Source of the DNA: Arcticibacter tournemirensis
GTDB lineage: Bacteria > Bacteroidota > Bacteroidia > Sphingobacteriales > Sphingobacteriaceae
NCBI RefSeq assembly: GCF_006716645.1
Contig: NZ_VFPL01000001.1
Coordinates: 3,596,001-3,660,000, forward strand
Direction of reading: 5' to 3'
DNA: 64,000 nucleotides
Shown: piece by piece, positions 17,864 to 26,316 of the stretch
How the letters are laid out: the number at the start of each line of letters is the position of its first letter
Numbering within the stretch: the stretch's first letter is position 1
The notes under the pieces: generated by a model
Seen by the model: the letters and a program-made list of their open reading frames with translations, nothing else
Databases searched by the model: none
Told to the model about the DNA's origin: nothing
Translations under genes and position numbers: made by a program

Positions 17864-19102
17864 TTAGGATGCTTTTAACGCATTGACTACTTCCATCCGC
17901 GACATCCGCCATGCGGGATATACTCCCGAAAGCAGGCCGAAGAGCAGACAGGCGAGAATTCCATATGATAACACAGTGAAATTTATCGATAATGTAAAAT
18001 TTGGAATCAGAGAACTATGATTTATCGTACTGAGAATAATATAAGAGAAGATGATTCCTATAACGCCACCGAGAAGGGTGAGTATAATATTCTCTACAAT
18101 AAACTGCATTGCCAATGTGCCCGACGACGCACCAAATGCTTTTCGGACGCCGATCTCTGACGACCTTTCCATGATCCTGCTTACGTTTATGTTCACGAGA
18201 TTTATAGTAGGAAGTAACATCAGTAGAAACACGGTAATAGCTACCACTGCCAATAAAATACCTAAGCCTGAACTGTTTTGATCCCTGGAGAACATCCGGG
18301 TAAAACTTTCCACATATGTATCTGCGTGGCTGTATAATATGGTATAGTCTTTATTTTGCGGAGGGACTTTAGCGACGATCTGTTTGTACTCTTCCTTAAT
18401 CCTGGCAAGGTCAGATTTATCACGAGCTAAGACAATGCCTGTGTATGCCCCGGAGATCGAACGGTCCCTGTAATCTGATTTGGATAATGTATATGGCAGG
18501 TACAGGTCAGCGTAGATAAAAGGGCTTGTGATTGGAACACTTTTAACCACTCCAATAACCCGATATTGTACATTGTCAGTTTCAATATATTTGCCGGTTA
18601 CCTTTCCTGCATCGCCGAAATACTGTTTTTTAACATCTTCAGAGATCACGGCAACCCGTTCGGCATTTTTTATATCTTGCAGTGAATATGGCTTGCCTTC
18701 CACGAAATCGTATTCAAGTACATCCCACCATGCACCATTGGTGTATTTTACATTGATAACCAGCTTTTTATTATTCACATACGTATTCGTTGCAGTAAAA
18801 ATGGACGAAACGGCTATGTTTTCAGGTGTTTTCATCACCCCCGCGTAATGCTGGAAAAAGTAGAGGCTTAGCGGACCTCTCATCATCCCGCTGGCTTTCG
18901 GATTCTCCTGAACGATGGTGTTTATATATAGAGAACGGTCTCTCTTCATGTCCGGGTATCCGGGACTTGTCAGTTTATCCAGAAAGGCTGCAAGCACAAT
19001 GAGGATGGTGAGTGTGATGCTGATCCCAAAAAGGCTGATGAAAGTAAAAAACTTTCTCCTGCGTAAAACGGCGAAGGCTATTTTCAAATAGTTTTTTAGC
19101 AT
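17864..19102 (-). CDS. FtsX/MacB-type ABC permease (first)
   Basis: 412 aa. One N-terminal helix (FFTFISLFGISITLTILIVL), a large periplasmic domain, and three C-terminal helices. The cytoplasmic loop SRIMERSSEIGVRKAFGAS and the final VYPAWRMSRMEVVNALKAS are family hallmarks. It starts 19 bp after the ATPase gene. It shares topology but only modest similarity with the next gene, so a heterodimeric permease is likely. Confidence 0.9.
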   Translation of the reverse strand: MLKNYLKIAFAVLRRRKFFTFISLFGISITLTILIVLAAFLDKLTSPGYPDMKRDRSLYINTIVQENPKASGMMRGPLSLYFFQHYAGVMKTPENIAVSSIFTATNTYVNNKKLVINVKYTNGAWWDVLEYDFVEGKPYSLQDIKNAERVAVISEDVKKQYFGDAGKVTGKYIETDNVQYRVIGVVKSVPITSPFIYADLYLPYTLSKSDYRDRSISGAYTGIVLARDKSDLARIKEEYKQIVAKVPPQNKDYTILYSHADTYVESFTRMFSRDQNSSGLGILLAVVAITVFLLMLLPTINLVNINVSRIMERSSEIGVRKAFGASSGTLAMQFIVENIILTLLGGVIGIIFSYIILSTINHSSLIPNFTLSINFTVLSYGILACLLFGLLSGVYPAWRMSRMEVVNALKAS

Positions 19103-19121
19103 TATCTTTTATATTAAGCTG

Positions 19122-19787
19122 TTACTGAACTTGCGATCCGTCAAACAAACGGACGAGCCTATGTGTCTTTTTTGCCATTAGTTCGTCGTGAGTAACCATT
19201 ACGATGGTACTTCGTTCACTGTTGTTTAGCTGAAGAAGAATATTCATGATCTCTGCTCCCATTACACTGTCGAGGTTGCCTGTAGGCTCGTCGGCCAGGA
19301 TAATTTCAGGCTGTCCGACGATTGCTCTTGCTATGGCAACCCTTTGTTTCTGTCCGCCTGATAACTGCGTGGGGAAATGTTTCATACGGTTGCTGAGTCC
19401 AACCTTCTCTAGTGCTTCCGAAGCGAGTCTTCTCCTTTCTCTTGCTGTCGTATCACGATAGAGCAGCGGCAACTCCACATTATCCAGCACATTCAGGTCA
19501 TTGATCAAGTGAAAGCTTTGGAAAATGAAACCTATTTTTTTATTACGGAACCGGGCAAGCTGCTTATCCGACAGATGTGTTAAGGTTTGGCCGTCTATTT
19601 TAATCTCCCCTTTGCTTGGAGCATCCAGCAGTCCCATAATATTAAGCAAAGTACTTTTGCCACAACCTGAAGGGCCCATTACCGATAAGAATTCGCCTTT
19701 TTCTATAGTGAGGTTTATCTTGTCGAGTGCAATTGTTTCTATCGTATCGGTACGATACAGCTTTTCGATGTTTTCTAAATGTATCAT
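19122..19787 (-). CDS. LolD/MacB-type ABC ATPase
   Basis: 221 aa with Walker [11 protein letters not shown]-loop IFQSFHL, signature [14 protein letters not shown], Walker [14 protein letters not shown] and H-loop VTHD. It powers MacB-type efflux: it would drive the two FtsX-type permeases, with the HlyD-type adaptor and TolC-like channel completing an envelope-spanning exporter. It lies 11 bp after the TolC-like gene. Confidence 0.95.
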   Translation of the reverse strand: MIHLENIEKLYRTDTIETIALDKINLTIEKGEFLSVMGPSGCGKSTLLNIMGLLDAPSKGEIKIDGQTLTHLSDKQLARFRNKKIGFIFQSFHLINDLNVLDNVELPLLYRDTTARERRRLASEALEKVGLSNRMKHFPTQLSGGQKQRVAIARAIVGQPEIILADEPTGNLDSVMGAEIMNILLQLNNSERSTIVMVTHDELMAKKTHRLVRLFDGSQVQ

Positions 19788-19798
19788 TTGTGCTTTGT

Positions 19799-21253
19799 TT
19801 ATTCGTATGTGATTTTCTGTTGCTTGTCAAAGTCGTATAGCGACAAATACCTGAGCTTAAAGAAGGCCCCCCAGGAATCCCGGAGTGCCGAAATATAGTC
19901 TCTTTTTGCCTGATCTTTTTCCTGAAATGCGATGCTAAGATCGGTTATACTTAAATTTCCCAGCAGGTACCTTTCCTTTGCAATTAAAAATTTGTCGGAT
20001 GCAATACTGTCCGCCTCGGCTGATAAAACCAGCTGATCTTTCATCATATTAAATAGGGCCACCTCGGTAGATATCTCCTGCGAAAAGCTTTGCTTGTCCT
20101 GCTCTACCGAATATTCTGACAGTTGCAGATTGGCCTTTGCAGTTCTGCTTTTAGACAGTGAACGCCCCCAGTCGAGTATCGGAATACTAAGTTCAACCTG
20201 CAGCAACTGCTGGTTCTGCGGAGACCGGTAAACTCCTGCAAATGTTGGTGAACTCTTCGAAAATCCGAGCCGGGCCGTGAGTGTTGCGTTAATCCCGGTT
20301 TCACCTTTTGCTTTTGCAACATCTCTTTTTGCCTCCGCTATCCGTCGGGCAAAGCCGATAGCGTCGGAGCGGTTTGCATAAGCTTCTAACAGTGCCTTTT
20401 CGGCGTCAATCTTTGTATCGATCCTACACTTTGGAGGAGCCAGGATGATGCCCGTGTCCCCTAAGCCAGTATACGATCGTAAGTTAAGAGTAGCTACCTC
20501 TACATCACGTTTTGCTATGCCCACGGCTTTCTGCGATTTTAATTTTTCGAGCTTCAGTTGCAGTATTTCATTCCTCGTTATTTTGCCTAATTGAAACTTA
20601 AGGTCGGCTACCTTGAGGATGTTCTCCGTATTGCTATAGTTTGTTTCTGCTATATTCAGGTTAACTTGGGCCAGCAGCAGGTCAAAAAAATAAGAGCTGG
20701 CATTGATGGCGATTTGCTCCATCGATTCGAAATACTCCTGCTTGCTTTCTCTAAACCTGAGCGGTTCAACTTTCTGGTCCCATTTGAGCTTGTTAAAACC
20801 GAAGAGAGGCTGGCTATACCCCAAGGCATAAGGAACGCCATTGTAGAGGACGTTATTTCTGTCAAAGTCGTCAAAACGCTGTATTTCGGTAGTGCCAAAA
20901 ACCGAACCTCCGGTAGCGGTTATGCTCTGGCTAAAAGAGAGATTGACCAAAGAATTATTATTTCTCACAGGCTGAAAATCTACTGTTCCGTTAGGCTGCA
21001 ATACTTCTGCAAAGGTTTTGCTATAACCGGGCAATATACCAGTTAAAGTCAGCTGCGGCTGATAATTCGACCTGAAGGTTCGCCATTCCCAGAATTTTGT
21101 CTCTTTTGTTGTTGAGGCCTGTCTGGCTGGAATTGACTTTTCCTTTGCCATCTTTATTACTTCCTGCAGTGTTAACCGAAGGGTGTCTCCGCTCTGCCGG
21201 CCGATTGCCGGTACCGAAAAAAGCACTATAAATATGAAAACAAGTAACCTCAT
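19799..21253 (-). CDS. TolC-family outer-membrane efflux protein
   Basis: 484 aa with a Sec signal (MRLLVFIFIVLFSVPAIGRQ). It has the two-fold repeat of long coiled-coil helices and short barrel strands seen in OEP proteins (LTLQEVIKMAKEKSIPARQA near the start, YSVEQDKQSFSQEISTEVALF later, with ERYLLGNLSITDLSIA matching the conserved second-repeat motif). It would form the outer-membrane exit duct for the MacB-like pump. It starts 3 bp after the adaptor gene. Confidence 0.9.
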   Translation of the reverse strand: MRLLVFIFIVLFSVPAIGRQSGDTLRLTLQEVIKMAKEKSIPARQASTTKETKFWEWRTFRSNYQPQLTLTGILPGYSKTFAEVLQPNGTVDFQPVRNNNSLVNLSFSQSITATGGSVFGTTEIQRFDDFDRNNVLYNGVPYALGYSQPLFGFNKLKWDQKVEPLRFRESKQEYFESMEQIAINASSYFFDLLLAQVNLNIAETNYSNTENILKVADLKFQLGKITRNEILQLKLEKLKSQKAVGIAKRDVEVATLNLRSYTGLGDTGIILAPPKCRIDTKIDAEKALLEAYANRSDAIGFARRIAEAKRDVAKAKGETGINATLTARLGFSKSSPTFAGVYRSPQNQQLLQVELSIPILDWGRSLSKSRTAKANLQLSEYSVEQDKQSFSQEISTEVALFNMMKDQLVLSAEADSIASDKFLIAKERYLLGNLSITDLSIAFQEKDQAKRDYISALRDSWGAFFKLRYLSLYDFDKQQKITYE

Positions 21254-21256
21254 AAC

Positions 21257-22504
21257 CTATTTCATGATATTTATTTCCTTCGCATTCCTAAAGTCGCTCA
21301 TGTCTGATATCACGACGATCTCTCCTTCCCTGACATTATCCTTTAGCTCTATATAGTCGAAATTTGACATTCCGGTATGGACGGCTCGTTTAATTGCTTT
21401 CCCGTCCTGCAGTATAAAAATCTCCTGTACACCGTTGCCTTTAAATGCCGGTCCGTTCGCTACCCGTAGTACTTTGTCTTTACTATCTGTTACGAGGTAG
21501 ACATCAGCTTTCATGTTAGGTCTTAATACCTTGTTGCTTTTATCATTCAGCATCACATCGAATGAAATAAGGCCGTTCTGTATTCCGGGACTGATGTTCG
21601 ACACTTTTCCATGTAGCAGACTGTCGTTAATACGGATCATCGCAGGCATTCCTCTCCGAAGCTGATCAAGATAACTGTCGGAAATAGTTCCCGACAACTT
21701 AAAGCTGTTGAGATCAGCGATGCGTGCAAGAACATCACCTTCAGTAACTGTCGCGCCTATATTTTTGTTAACATAAGTTACCACTCCCGAACGGCTGGCC
21801 AGAATGTCGGCTTGTAATAGTTTCCTTTTGAGCGCGCGAAGGCCGTTCTCTTCGATAGCGGCAGCAATCTCAGATTCACGCATTTCTGATTTCATTGTCT
21901 GCTGCTTACTCCTTATTTCGTTCTCCAGCTGTTTCTTTTCAAGTTGTGCTACTTTTAGGTCCAGCTCAGCCCTCGCAACGTCTTCCCTGGTCGCTCCGCC
22001 TGCTCTGAACAGCCGTTTGTAATCTTCGAGCGAAGCCTTCAAGCTATTGATTTTCAGTTCCTTTATTTCATTATTCGATTTAAGATCATAGAAACTCTTA
22101 CCGAGCTCAATTCTTAGTTTCTGGATGGTGTTCTGCCTCGATTCAAGCTGAAATCTTTGTTTTTCATACTCGGTTTGAGCAGATGACTTGTCAAGCGTTA
22201 AAATAGCCTGACAGGGACTTATTGCCGTACCGGCTTCGGTCAATACTTTCTGAACGGACGAGTTGATGGGACTTGTGATTACCTGCTCGAATTCGGGCAG
22301 GATTTCGCCGGAAGCAGTAATGGTATTTTCTATAGATCCGGTTTCTACTACCGATGTAATGATCGTCGATCTGTTGACTGACGGCTTTATCCATATCCTG
22401 AAAAGAATAAAGAAGAAAGCTATTGAAGAAAAGATTATTAGGGCTATTAGAAAACCTTTTTTCTTTCGCCGGATCAGAACTTCTTTTGGTATAATTTTGT
22501 CCAT
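21257..22504 (-). CDS. HlyD/MacA-type periplasmic adaptor
   Basis: 415 aa. An N-terminal basic stretch and one membrane helix (FLIALIIFSSIAFFFILF) are followed by a lipoyl-like half (VETGSIENTITASGEILPEFEQVITSP), a long coiled-coil hairpin (about residues 100-215, with LDLKVAQLEKKQLENEIRSK), a second lipoyl half and beta-barrel/membrane-proximal domains (VLRPNMKADVYLV, VREGEIVVI). It bridges the MacB-type permease and TolC-like channel. It is the first gene of the seven-gene operon. Confidence 0.92.
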   Translation of the reverse strand: MDKIIPKEVLIRRKKKGFLIALIIFSSIAFFFILFRIWIKPSVNRSTIITSVVETGSIENTITASGEILPEFEQVITSPINSSVQKVLTEAGTAISPCQAILTLDKSSAQTEYEKQRFQLESRQNTIQKLRIELGKSFYDLKSNNEIKELKINSLKASLEDYKRLFRAGGATREDVARAELDLKVAQLEKKQLENEIRSKQQTMKSEMRESEIAAAIEENGLRALKRKLLQADILASRSGVVTYVNKNIGATVTEGDVLARIADLNSFKLSGTISDSYLDQLRRGMPAMIRINDSLLHGKVSNISPGIQNGLISFDVMLNDKSNKVLRPNMKADVYLVTDSKDKVLRVANGPAFKGNGVQEIFILQDGKAIKRAVHTGMSNFDYIELKDNVREGEIVVISDMSDFRNAKEINIMK

Positions 22505-22524
22505 ATGATATCATGGTATATACC
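22505..22524. repeat. Two back-to-back 10-bp palindromes at the efflux operon start
   Basis: ATGATATCAT (22505-22514) and GGTATATACC (22515-22524) are each perfect palindromes and abut directly upstream of the adaptor start codon. They could be an operator or activator site, or an mRNA structure over the start. Confidence 0.5.
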
Positions 22525-22537
22525 AACAGGATACCAA
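22521..22537 (-). promoter_or_regulatory. Weak candidate sigma-54 promoter
   Basis: Read on the minus strand, TTGGTATCCTGTTGGTA has the GG-N10-G(T) spacing of a -24/-12 promoter, but the -12 element is GT rather than GC. The predicted start would leave only about 6 nt before the adaptor ATG, which weakens the case. The presence of a sigma-54 activator in the operon is the main reason to note it. Confidence 0.3.
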
Positions 22538-22581
22538 AATTAATCACTTTAAAATCAATACATTACCAAAAGACCCATTAA

Positions 22582-22622
22582 TAAAAACGCCCGAAAACGA
22601 ACAAAAAGTTCTCTTCCGGGCG
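22582..22622 (-). terminator. Terminator of the 102-aa hypothetical gene
   Basis: On the minus strand a stem of about 14 bp with three mismatches (GCCCGGAAGAGAAC / GTTCGTTTTCGGGC), loop UUUUU, is followed by GUUUUUAUU. It lies between the small gene ending at 22631 and the efflux operon. Confidence 0.75.
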
Positions 22623-22630
22623 TCTTAAGC

Positions 22631-22939
22631 CTACATTAATTCTATCCGCGAAGCTCTTATAACTATTTCATCCTGCTGAAATAGTTTTTCCATGTGGCCT
22701 TTGAAAAAGGCCCACCACATTCTGTCAAGATCGTCGGCCATCACTTCATAAATGATGATCTTGTCTTTAACTATTTTTTCATCATTCTCCTTCCATAATC
22801 CGGTAGCTGGTGAATTTGAATGGGCGGTAACCCCGCCAAATTTTGAAGTCAGCATGATTCTGATCTCAGAATAATATTCAGAAGGAAAAGGCTCTTTTTG
22901 ATTGTTGTATAGGGGGATTAAGATTTGGACCAGATGCAT
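22631..22939 (-). CDS. Hypothetical protein, 102 aa
   Basis: Small soluble protein without signal peptide (MHLVQILIPLYNNQKEPFP). The layout, an opening strand then helix, a middle FGGVTAHSNSPATGLW, then DKIIIYEVMADDLDRMWW, suggests a ferredoxin-like fold, as in dimeric small-molecule-binding or nuisance-enzyme families, but no catalytic residues are clear. It is monocistronic: its own terminator lies downstream and a perfect 14-bp palindrome lies at the start codon. Confidence 0.75.
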   Translation of the reverse strand: MHLVQILIPLYNNQKEPFPSEYYSEIRIMLTSKFGGVTAHSNSPATGLWKENDEKIVKDKIIIYEVMADDLDRMWWAFFKGHMEKLFQQDEIVIRASRIELM

Positions 22940-22940
22940 G

Positions 22941-22954
22941 TTTACTTAAGTAAA
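22941..22954. promoter_or_regulatory. 14-bp palindrome at a start codon
   Basis: TTTACTTAAGTAAA is a perfect palindrome ending one base before the ATG of the minus-strand gene at 22939. It is a candidate operator for a dimeric regulator. Confidence 0.4.
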
Positions 22955-22997
22955 TGAACCCAATGCCTTTTTAAATCAGGATCGGGTTCAAATTTTA

Positions 22998-24029
22998 TCA
23001 GGAAAGTTCGGCTGATTTAGCCCAGATATTTATAGATGCATCCCGCGCATATTTATCTATTTCAGCCAGCTCGGCTTCCGTAAAGTTTGAATTCTCAATG
23101 GCTCTGACGCTGTCGACCACCTGTTCAGGCCGACTTGCGCCTATGAGCGCAGAGGTAATACGACCGTTCCTCAGCACCCAGGCAATAGCCATTTGTGCGA
23201 GTGTCTGTCCCCTTCTTTGAGCAATTGCATTCAGCGCACGGATATTTGCAAGGTTCTTCTCATTCAGAAATTCGGGTCTGAGTGATTTACCGAGAGTCGC
23301 CCGACTTCCCTCAGGGACCTCTTTGAGATATTTATCAGTGAGCATTCCTTGTGCAAGCGGCGAAAATACGATAGAGCCTATACCCAGGTCATCCAGCGTA
23401 TCTGGTAGCCCATCTTCTTCAATCCATCGGTTTAGCATGGAATAGCTGGGCTGATGGATTAAGCATGGCGTACCAAGTTCCTTCAATATAGCTGCTGCTT
23501 CTCGCGTACGGTGGGAATTATAGGACGATATCCCTGCATAAAGAGCCCTTCCTGAGCGCACAATATGGTCGAGGGCCATCATTGTTTCTTCAAGCGGGGT
23601 ATCAGGATCGAAGCGATGAGAATAGAATATGTCAACATAATCCAGCCCCATTCTTTTCAGGCTTTGATCACAGCTGGAAATGAGATATTTCCGACTTCCC
23701 CACTCTCCATAGGGACCCGGCCACATATTGTAACCAGCCTTGGATGAAATGATCAACTGGTCGCGGTATCCGGCAAAATCTTCGCGTAATATCCTTCCAA
23801 ACGCAGATTCTGCACTTCCCGGCGGCGGACCGTAGTTATTTGCAAGATCAAAATGTGTTATGCCAAGATCGAAGGCCTGACGACAGATTGCCTGCTTGGT
23901 TTGATGGGCGACATCGTCGCCGAAATTATGCCATAAACCTAAGGATATGGCTGGTAGCTTTAACCCGCTTTTACCACAGCGGTTATATTTCATCTTTTCG
24001 TAACGTTCAGGATTGGGTGTCCAATTCAT
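22998..24029 (-). CDS. mgrA: Aldo/keto reductase, YghZ/MgrA type
   Basis: 343 aa, close to the length of E. coli YghZ, L-glyceraldehyde-3-phosphate reductase. It opens with the family pattern RYEKMKYNRCGKSGLKLPAI and SLGLWHNFGDD. Catalytic residues are visible: Asp and Tyr in FDLANNYG, Lys in ISSKAGY, His in YSHRFD. The C-terminal ALIGASRPEQVVDSV segment binds NADP(H). It probably reduces aldehydes in the cytoplasm. The gene is monocistronic. Confidence 0.9.
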   Translation of the reverse strand: MNWTPNPERYEKMKYNRCGKSGLKLPAISLGLWHNFGDDVAHQTKQAICRQAFDLGITHFDLANNYGPPPGSAESAFGRILREDFAGYRDQLIISSKAGYNMWPGPYGEWGSRKYLISSCDQSLKRMGLDYVDIFYSHRFDPDTPLEETMMALDHIVRSGRALYAGISSYNSHRTREAAAILKELGTPCLIHQPSYSMLNRWIEEDGLPDTLDDLGIGSIVFSPLAQGMLTDKYLKEVPEGSRATLGKSLRPEFLNEKNLANIRALNAIAQRRGQTLAQMAIAWVLRNGRITSALIGASRPEQVVDSVRAIENSNFTEAELAEIDKYARDASINIWAKSAELS

Positions 24030-24108
24030 GTTCTAACTTGTTTTGGTTCTTATTATGCTCAAAGATAGAATTTCATTCAGAGAGTAATAAATTAAGTACA
24101 GACGGGGC

Positions 24109-25020
24109 TCAGTTTGCTGCTTTTACCTGCATTTTTATTTTAAATAACTTGTCGCTTGCAGTTATAAAAAGCCAGTCATTGTTCTCTCCTCCAAAGCACA
24201 CGTTCGCTGTCCATTTAGCAGGAACTGGTATATGTTTTATTCGAACACCGTCTTTATTAAAAACAGTCACGCCGTTGCCGGTGAGATAAAGGTTACCTTG
24301 ATTGTCGATCGTCATTCCATCCGATCCCATTTCAGCAAACAACTTCTTTTCACCCAAAGTGCCATCCTTATTTATGGTGTATCTGTATGTTTTACTGGCT
24401 CCAATATCGGCCACATATAGACATTTACCATTCGGTGTGCCGACAATTCCGTTCGGCTTCACTAAGCTGTCTTCTACACTTACCAGGTTGTGCGAGCCTT
24501 GTTTCAAAAGATAAACGCTCTGCAATTTCAAATCAGGTTTGGTTCTTTTCCAGTACTCGCGCTGATAATAGGGGTCGGTGAAATACATATCCCCTTTCTT
24601 GTTAATCCACACGTCGTTAGGACCGTTCAGCTTTTTACTCTGAAAATCATAGATCAGCACCGAGATTTTGCCACCGGGCGACAACGACCATAGCTGATTA
24701 TTTTCGTCAGCACATACGATCAGTTCGCCTCTCCTATTAAAATAAAGCCCGTTTGCGCGGCCCGCATTGTCCATGAAGACGGTAAGGCTTCCATTCGTAT
24801 CGTATTTCCATATTTTATTATTGGGTTGATCGGTAAAAAAAACGTTACCGCCTGCGTCAGCAGCAGGTCCTTCCGTGAAGCTGAACTGATCTGATATTAA
24901 TTGCAGCTTCCCGTTCCTGGCAACAGGAAATGACGGATCTATATCAGGCGCCTGCGCGACTGAACGAAAAGACAAGGCCAGCAGAGATAAGAGACAAAAA
25001 ATATCAGCGGTACACTTCAT
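24109..25020 (-). CDS. SMP-30/gluconolactonase-family protein
   Basis: 303 aa with signal peptide (MKCTADIFCLLSLLALSFRSVAQA). The six-bladed propeller repeats of the SGL domain are evident: FSFTEGPAADAGGNVFFTDQPNN, NGLYFNRRGELIVCADENN, LNGPNDVWINKKGDMYFTDP, PNGIVGTPNGKCLYVADI, DGMTIDNQGNLYLTGNG. The metal ligands of the family (Glu in TEGPA, Asn in GPNDVW, Asp in SDGMTID) are all present. It probably hydrolyses a sugar lactone in the periplasm. Confidence 0.9.
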   Translation of the reverse strand: MKCTADIFCLLSLLALSFRSVAQAPDIDPSFPVARNGKLQLISDQFSFTEGPAADAGGNVFFTDQPNNKIWKYDTNGSLTVFMDNAGRANGLYFNRRGELIVCADENNQLWSLSPGGKISVLIYDFQSKKLNGPNDVWINKKGDMYFTDPYYQREYWKRTKPDLKLQSVYLLKQGSHNLVSVEDSLVKPNGIVGTPNGKCLYVADIGASKTYRYTINKDGTLGEKKLFAEMGSDGMTIDNQGNLYLTGNGVTVFNKDGVRIKHIPVPAKWTANVCFGGENNDWLFITASDKLFKIKMQVKAAN

Positions 25021-25076
25021 ATAGTGAAGATAACGTAAATTCCAGAAAGAGTGACGCGATTTATGTGGCCTTTTTG

Positions 25077-25457
25077 TTAGGCAGCATGACGTAACTGTGT
25101 GTCTATTTTTGTTAACAGAAAATCTATATCGAATGGTTTAGCTATGAAATCGTTTGGCGCCCCTTCGTTTTTTAGCGTGTCTTGTAAATTATGCGTTGCC
25201 GAAATAAGGATTACAGGAATATGATTTGTATTTCTGTCGTCCTTAATAGCATGGCAGATATCTCTGCCGTCGAGGTTGTCCAGCATCACATCTAATAAGA
25301 TCAGGTCGGGATGCGATTCTGCAATAGCCTCAAAAATAAAACTTCCATCCGAAAGTGTCACCACTTCATATCCTTCAAACGATAATATATCGTTCAGCGC
25401 ATCAAGTATAGCGGGGTTATCGTCAACTGCCAGTATCTTCTTAGGTATTGTCTTCAT
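25077..25457 (-). CDS. Single-domain response regulator (CheY-like)
   Basis: 126 aa, receiver domain only: acidic pair in AVDDNPAIL, phosphoacceptor D56 (LILLDVMLDNLDGRD), Thr/Ser switch in VILISATH and Lys in IAKPFD. No output domain follows, so it must act through a partner. No kinase gene is adjacent. Confidence 0.9.
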   Translation of the reverse strand: MKTIPKKILAVDDNPAILDALNDILSFEGYEVVTLSDGSFIFEAIAESHPDLILLDVMLDNLDGRDICHAIKDDRNTNHIPVILISATHNLQDTLKNEGAPNDFIAKPFDIDFLLTKIDTQLRHAA

Positions 25458-25511
25458 AATCAGAATTATACCAATAGCCGTGCCAGAATCGTCATACGGC
25501 TTAATTACTTT

Positions 25512-26240
25512 TTATACTTGTTGCTGCACAGATCTCAATGCATCTTCGTTTGTGAGATCGAGCCGCAATGGCGTAACAGAAACATATCCGTTTTCCACAG
25601 CCCACCTGTCGGTGCCTTCATCGGCAGGTTCAAGCGGAGTAACAGTAAACCAGTAATGTTTGCGGCCCATCGGATCAGTGCCGGGAACTATCTTCCCGTC
25701 GTACAAACGAACTGACTGGCGGGTCCAGCGCATCCCCCTGGGTTGTTCGGGGAAGTTGACATTAAATAGAGAAAGTCCTGGTGTCTTAAGCAAAATACCT
25801 AGTGTTTCTTCAACAAACGGTTCAAGAGCAGCGAAATCGGGCTCTGTTTTTCCAACCGGTGTACTTAAAGCTATCCCTTTTATTCCGAGCAGCACGGCCT
25901 GCTTTGCCGCAGCAAGCGTACCGGAATGCCACATGCCGTTACCAAGGTTGGGGCCCATATTTATGCCCGATAGCACAACATCGGTTTTCGTCCATAAGTG
26001 AGTGCCCAGCGCAACGCAGTCGGCTGGAGTTCCATTCACCCTGTACGCTTCAATTCCGTCGAACTCGATAGGTGATTTTTTATAACTTAGAGGTCTTGAA
26101 TGAGTTACAGCATGCCCCATAGAAGACTGTTCAACGTCTGGTGCTACTACCCTTACTTCTCCGAAACGTAAAGCAATTCGTGCTAATGCTGCTATTCCGG
26201 GACTATATATTCCGTCATCGTTCGTTATTAATATTCTCAT
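25512..26240 (-). CDS. surE: 5'/3'-nucleotidase SurE
   Basis: 242 aa. It starts with ILITNDDGIYSPGIAAL; the DD pair, Ser in VEQSSMGHAVT and Asn in GINMGPNLGNG form the divalent-metal site of SurE phosphatases. Full length for the family. It would dephosphorylate nucleoside monophosphates in the cytoplasm, a stress-survival function in E. coli. Confidence 0.96.
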   Translation of the reverse strand: MRILITNDDGIYSPGIAALARIALRFGEVRVVAPDVEQSSMGHAVTHSRPLSYKKSPIEFDGIEAYRVNGTPADCVALGTHLWTKTDVVLSGINMGPNLGNGMWHSGTLAAAKQAVLLGIKGIALSTPVGKTEPDFAALEPFVEETLGILLKTPGLSLFNVNFPEQPRGMRWTRQSVRLYDGKIVPGTDPMGRKHYWFTVTPLEPADEGTDRWAVENGYVSVTPLRLDLTNEDALRSVQQQV

Positions 26241-26316
26241 CGCAAAAAATAATATTTATAAATGCCAACCAAAAAAGCCATACTATGTTTGTTAAGAAAA
26301 TTATTTGATCTGCTGA

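Noticed and set aside
20591-21046. 151-codon plus-strand frame inside the TolC-like gene
   Set aside because: Antisense to a well-supported family member.
22960-22990. GGTTCAAATTTTATC resembles a tRNA T-arm
   Set aside because: No acceptor, D or anticodon stems pair around it, and it lies at the end of the aldo/keto reductase gene's flank.
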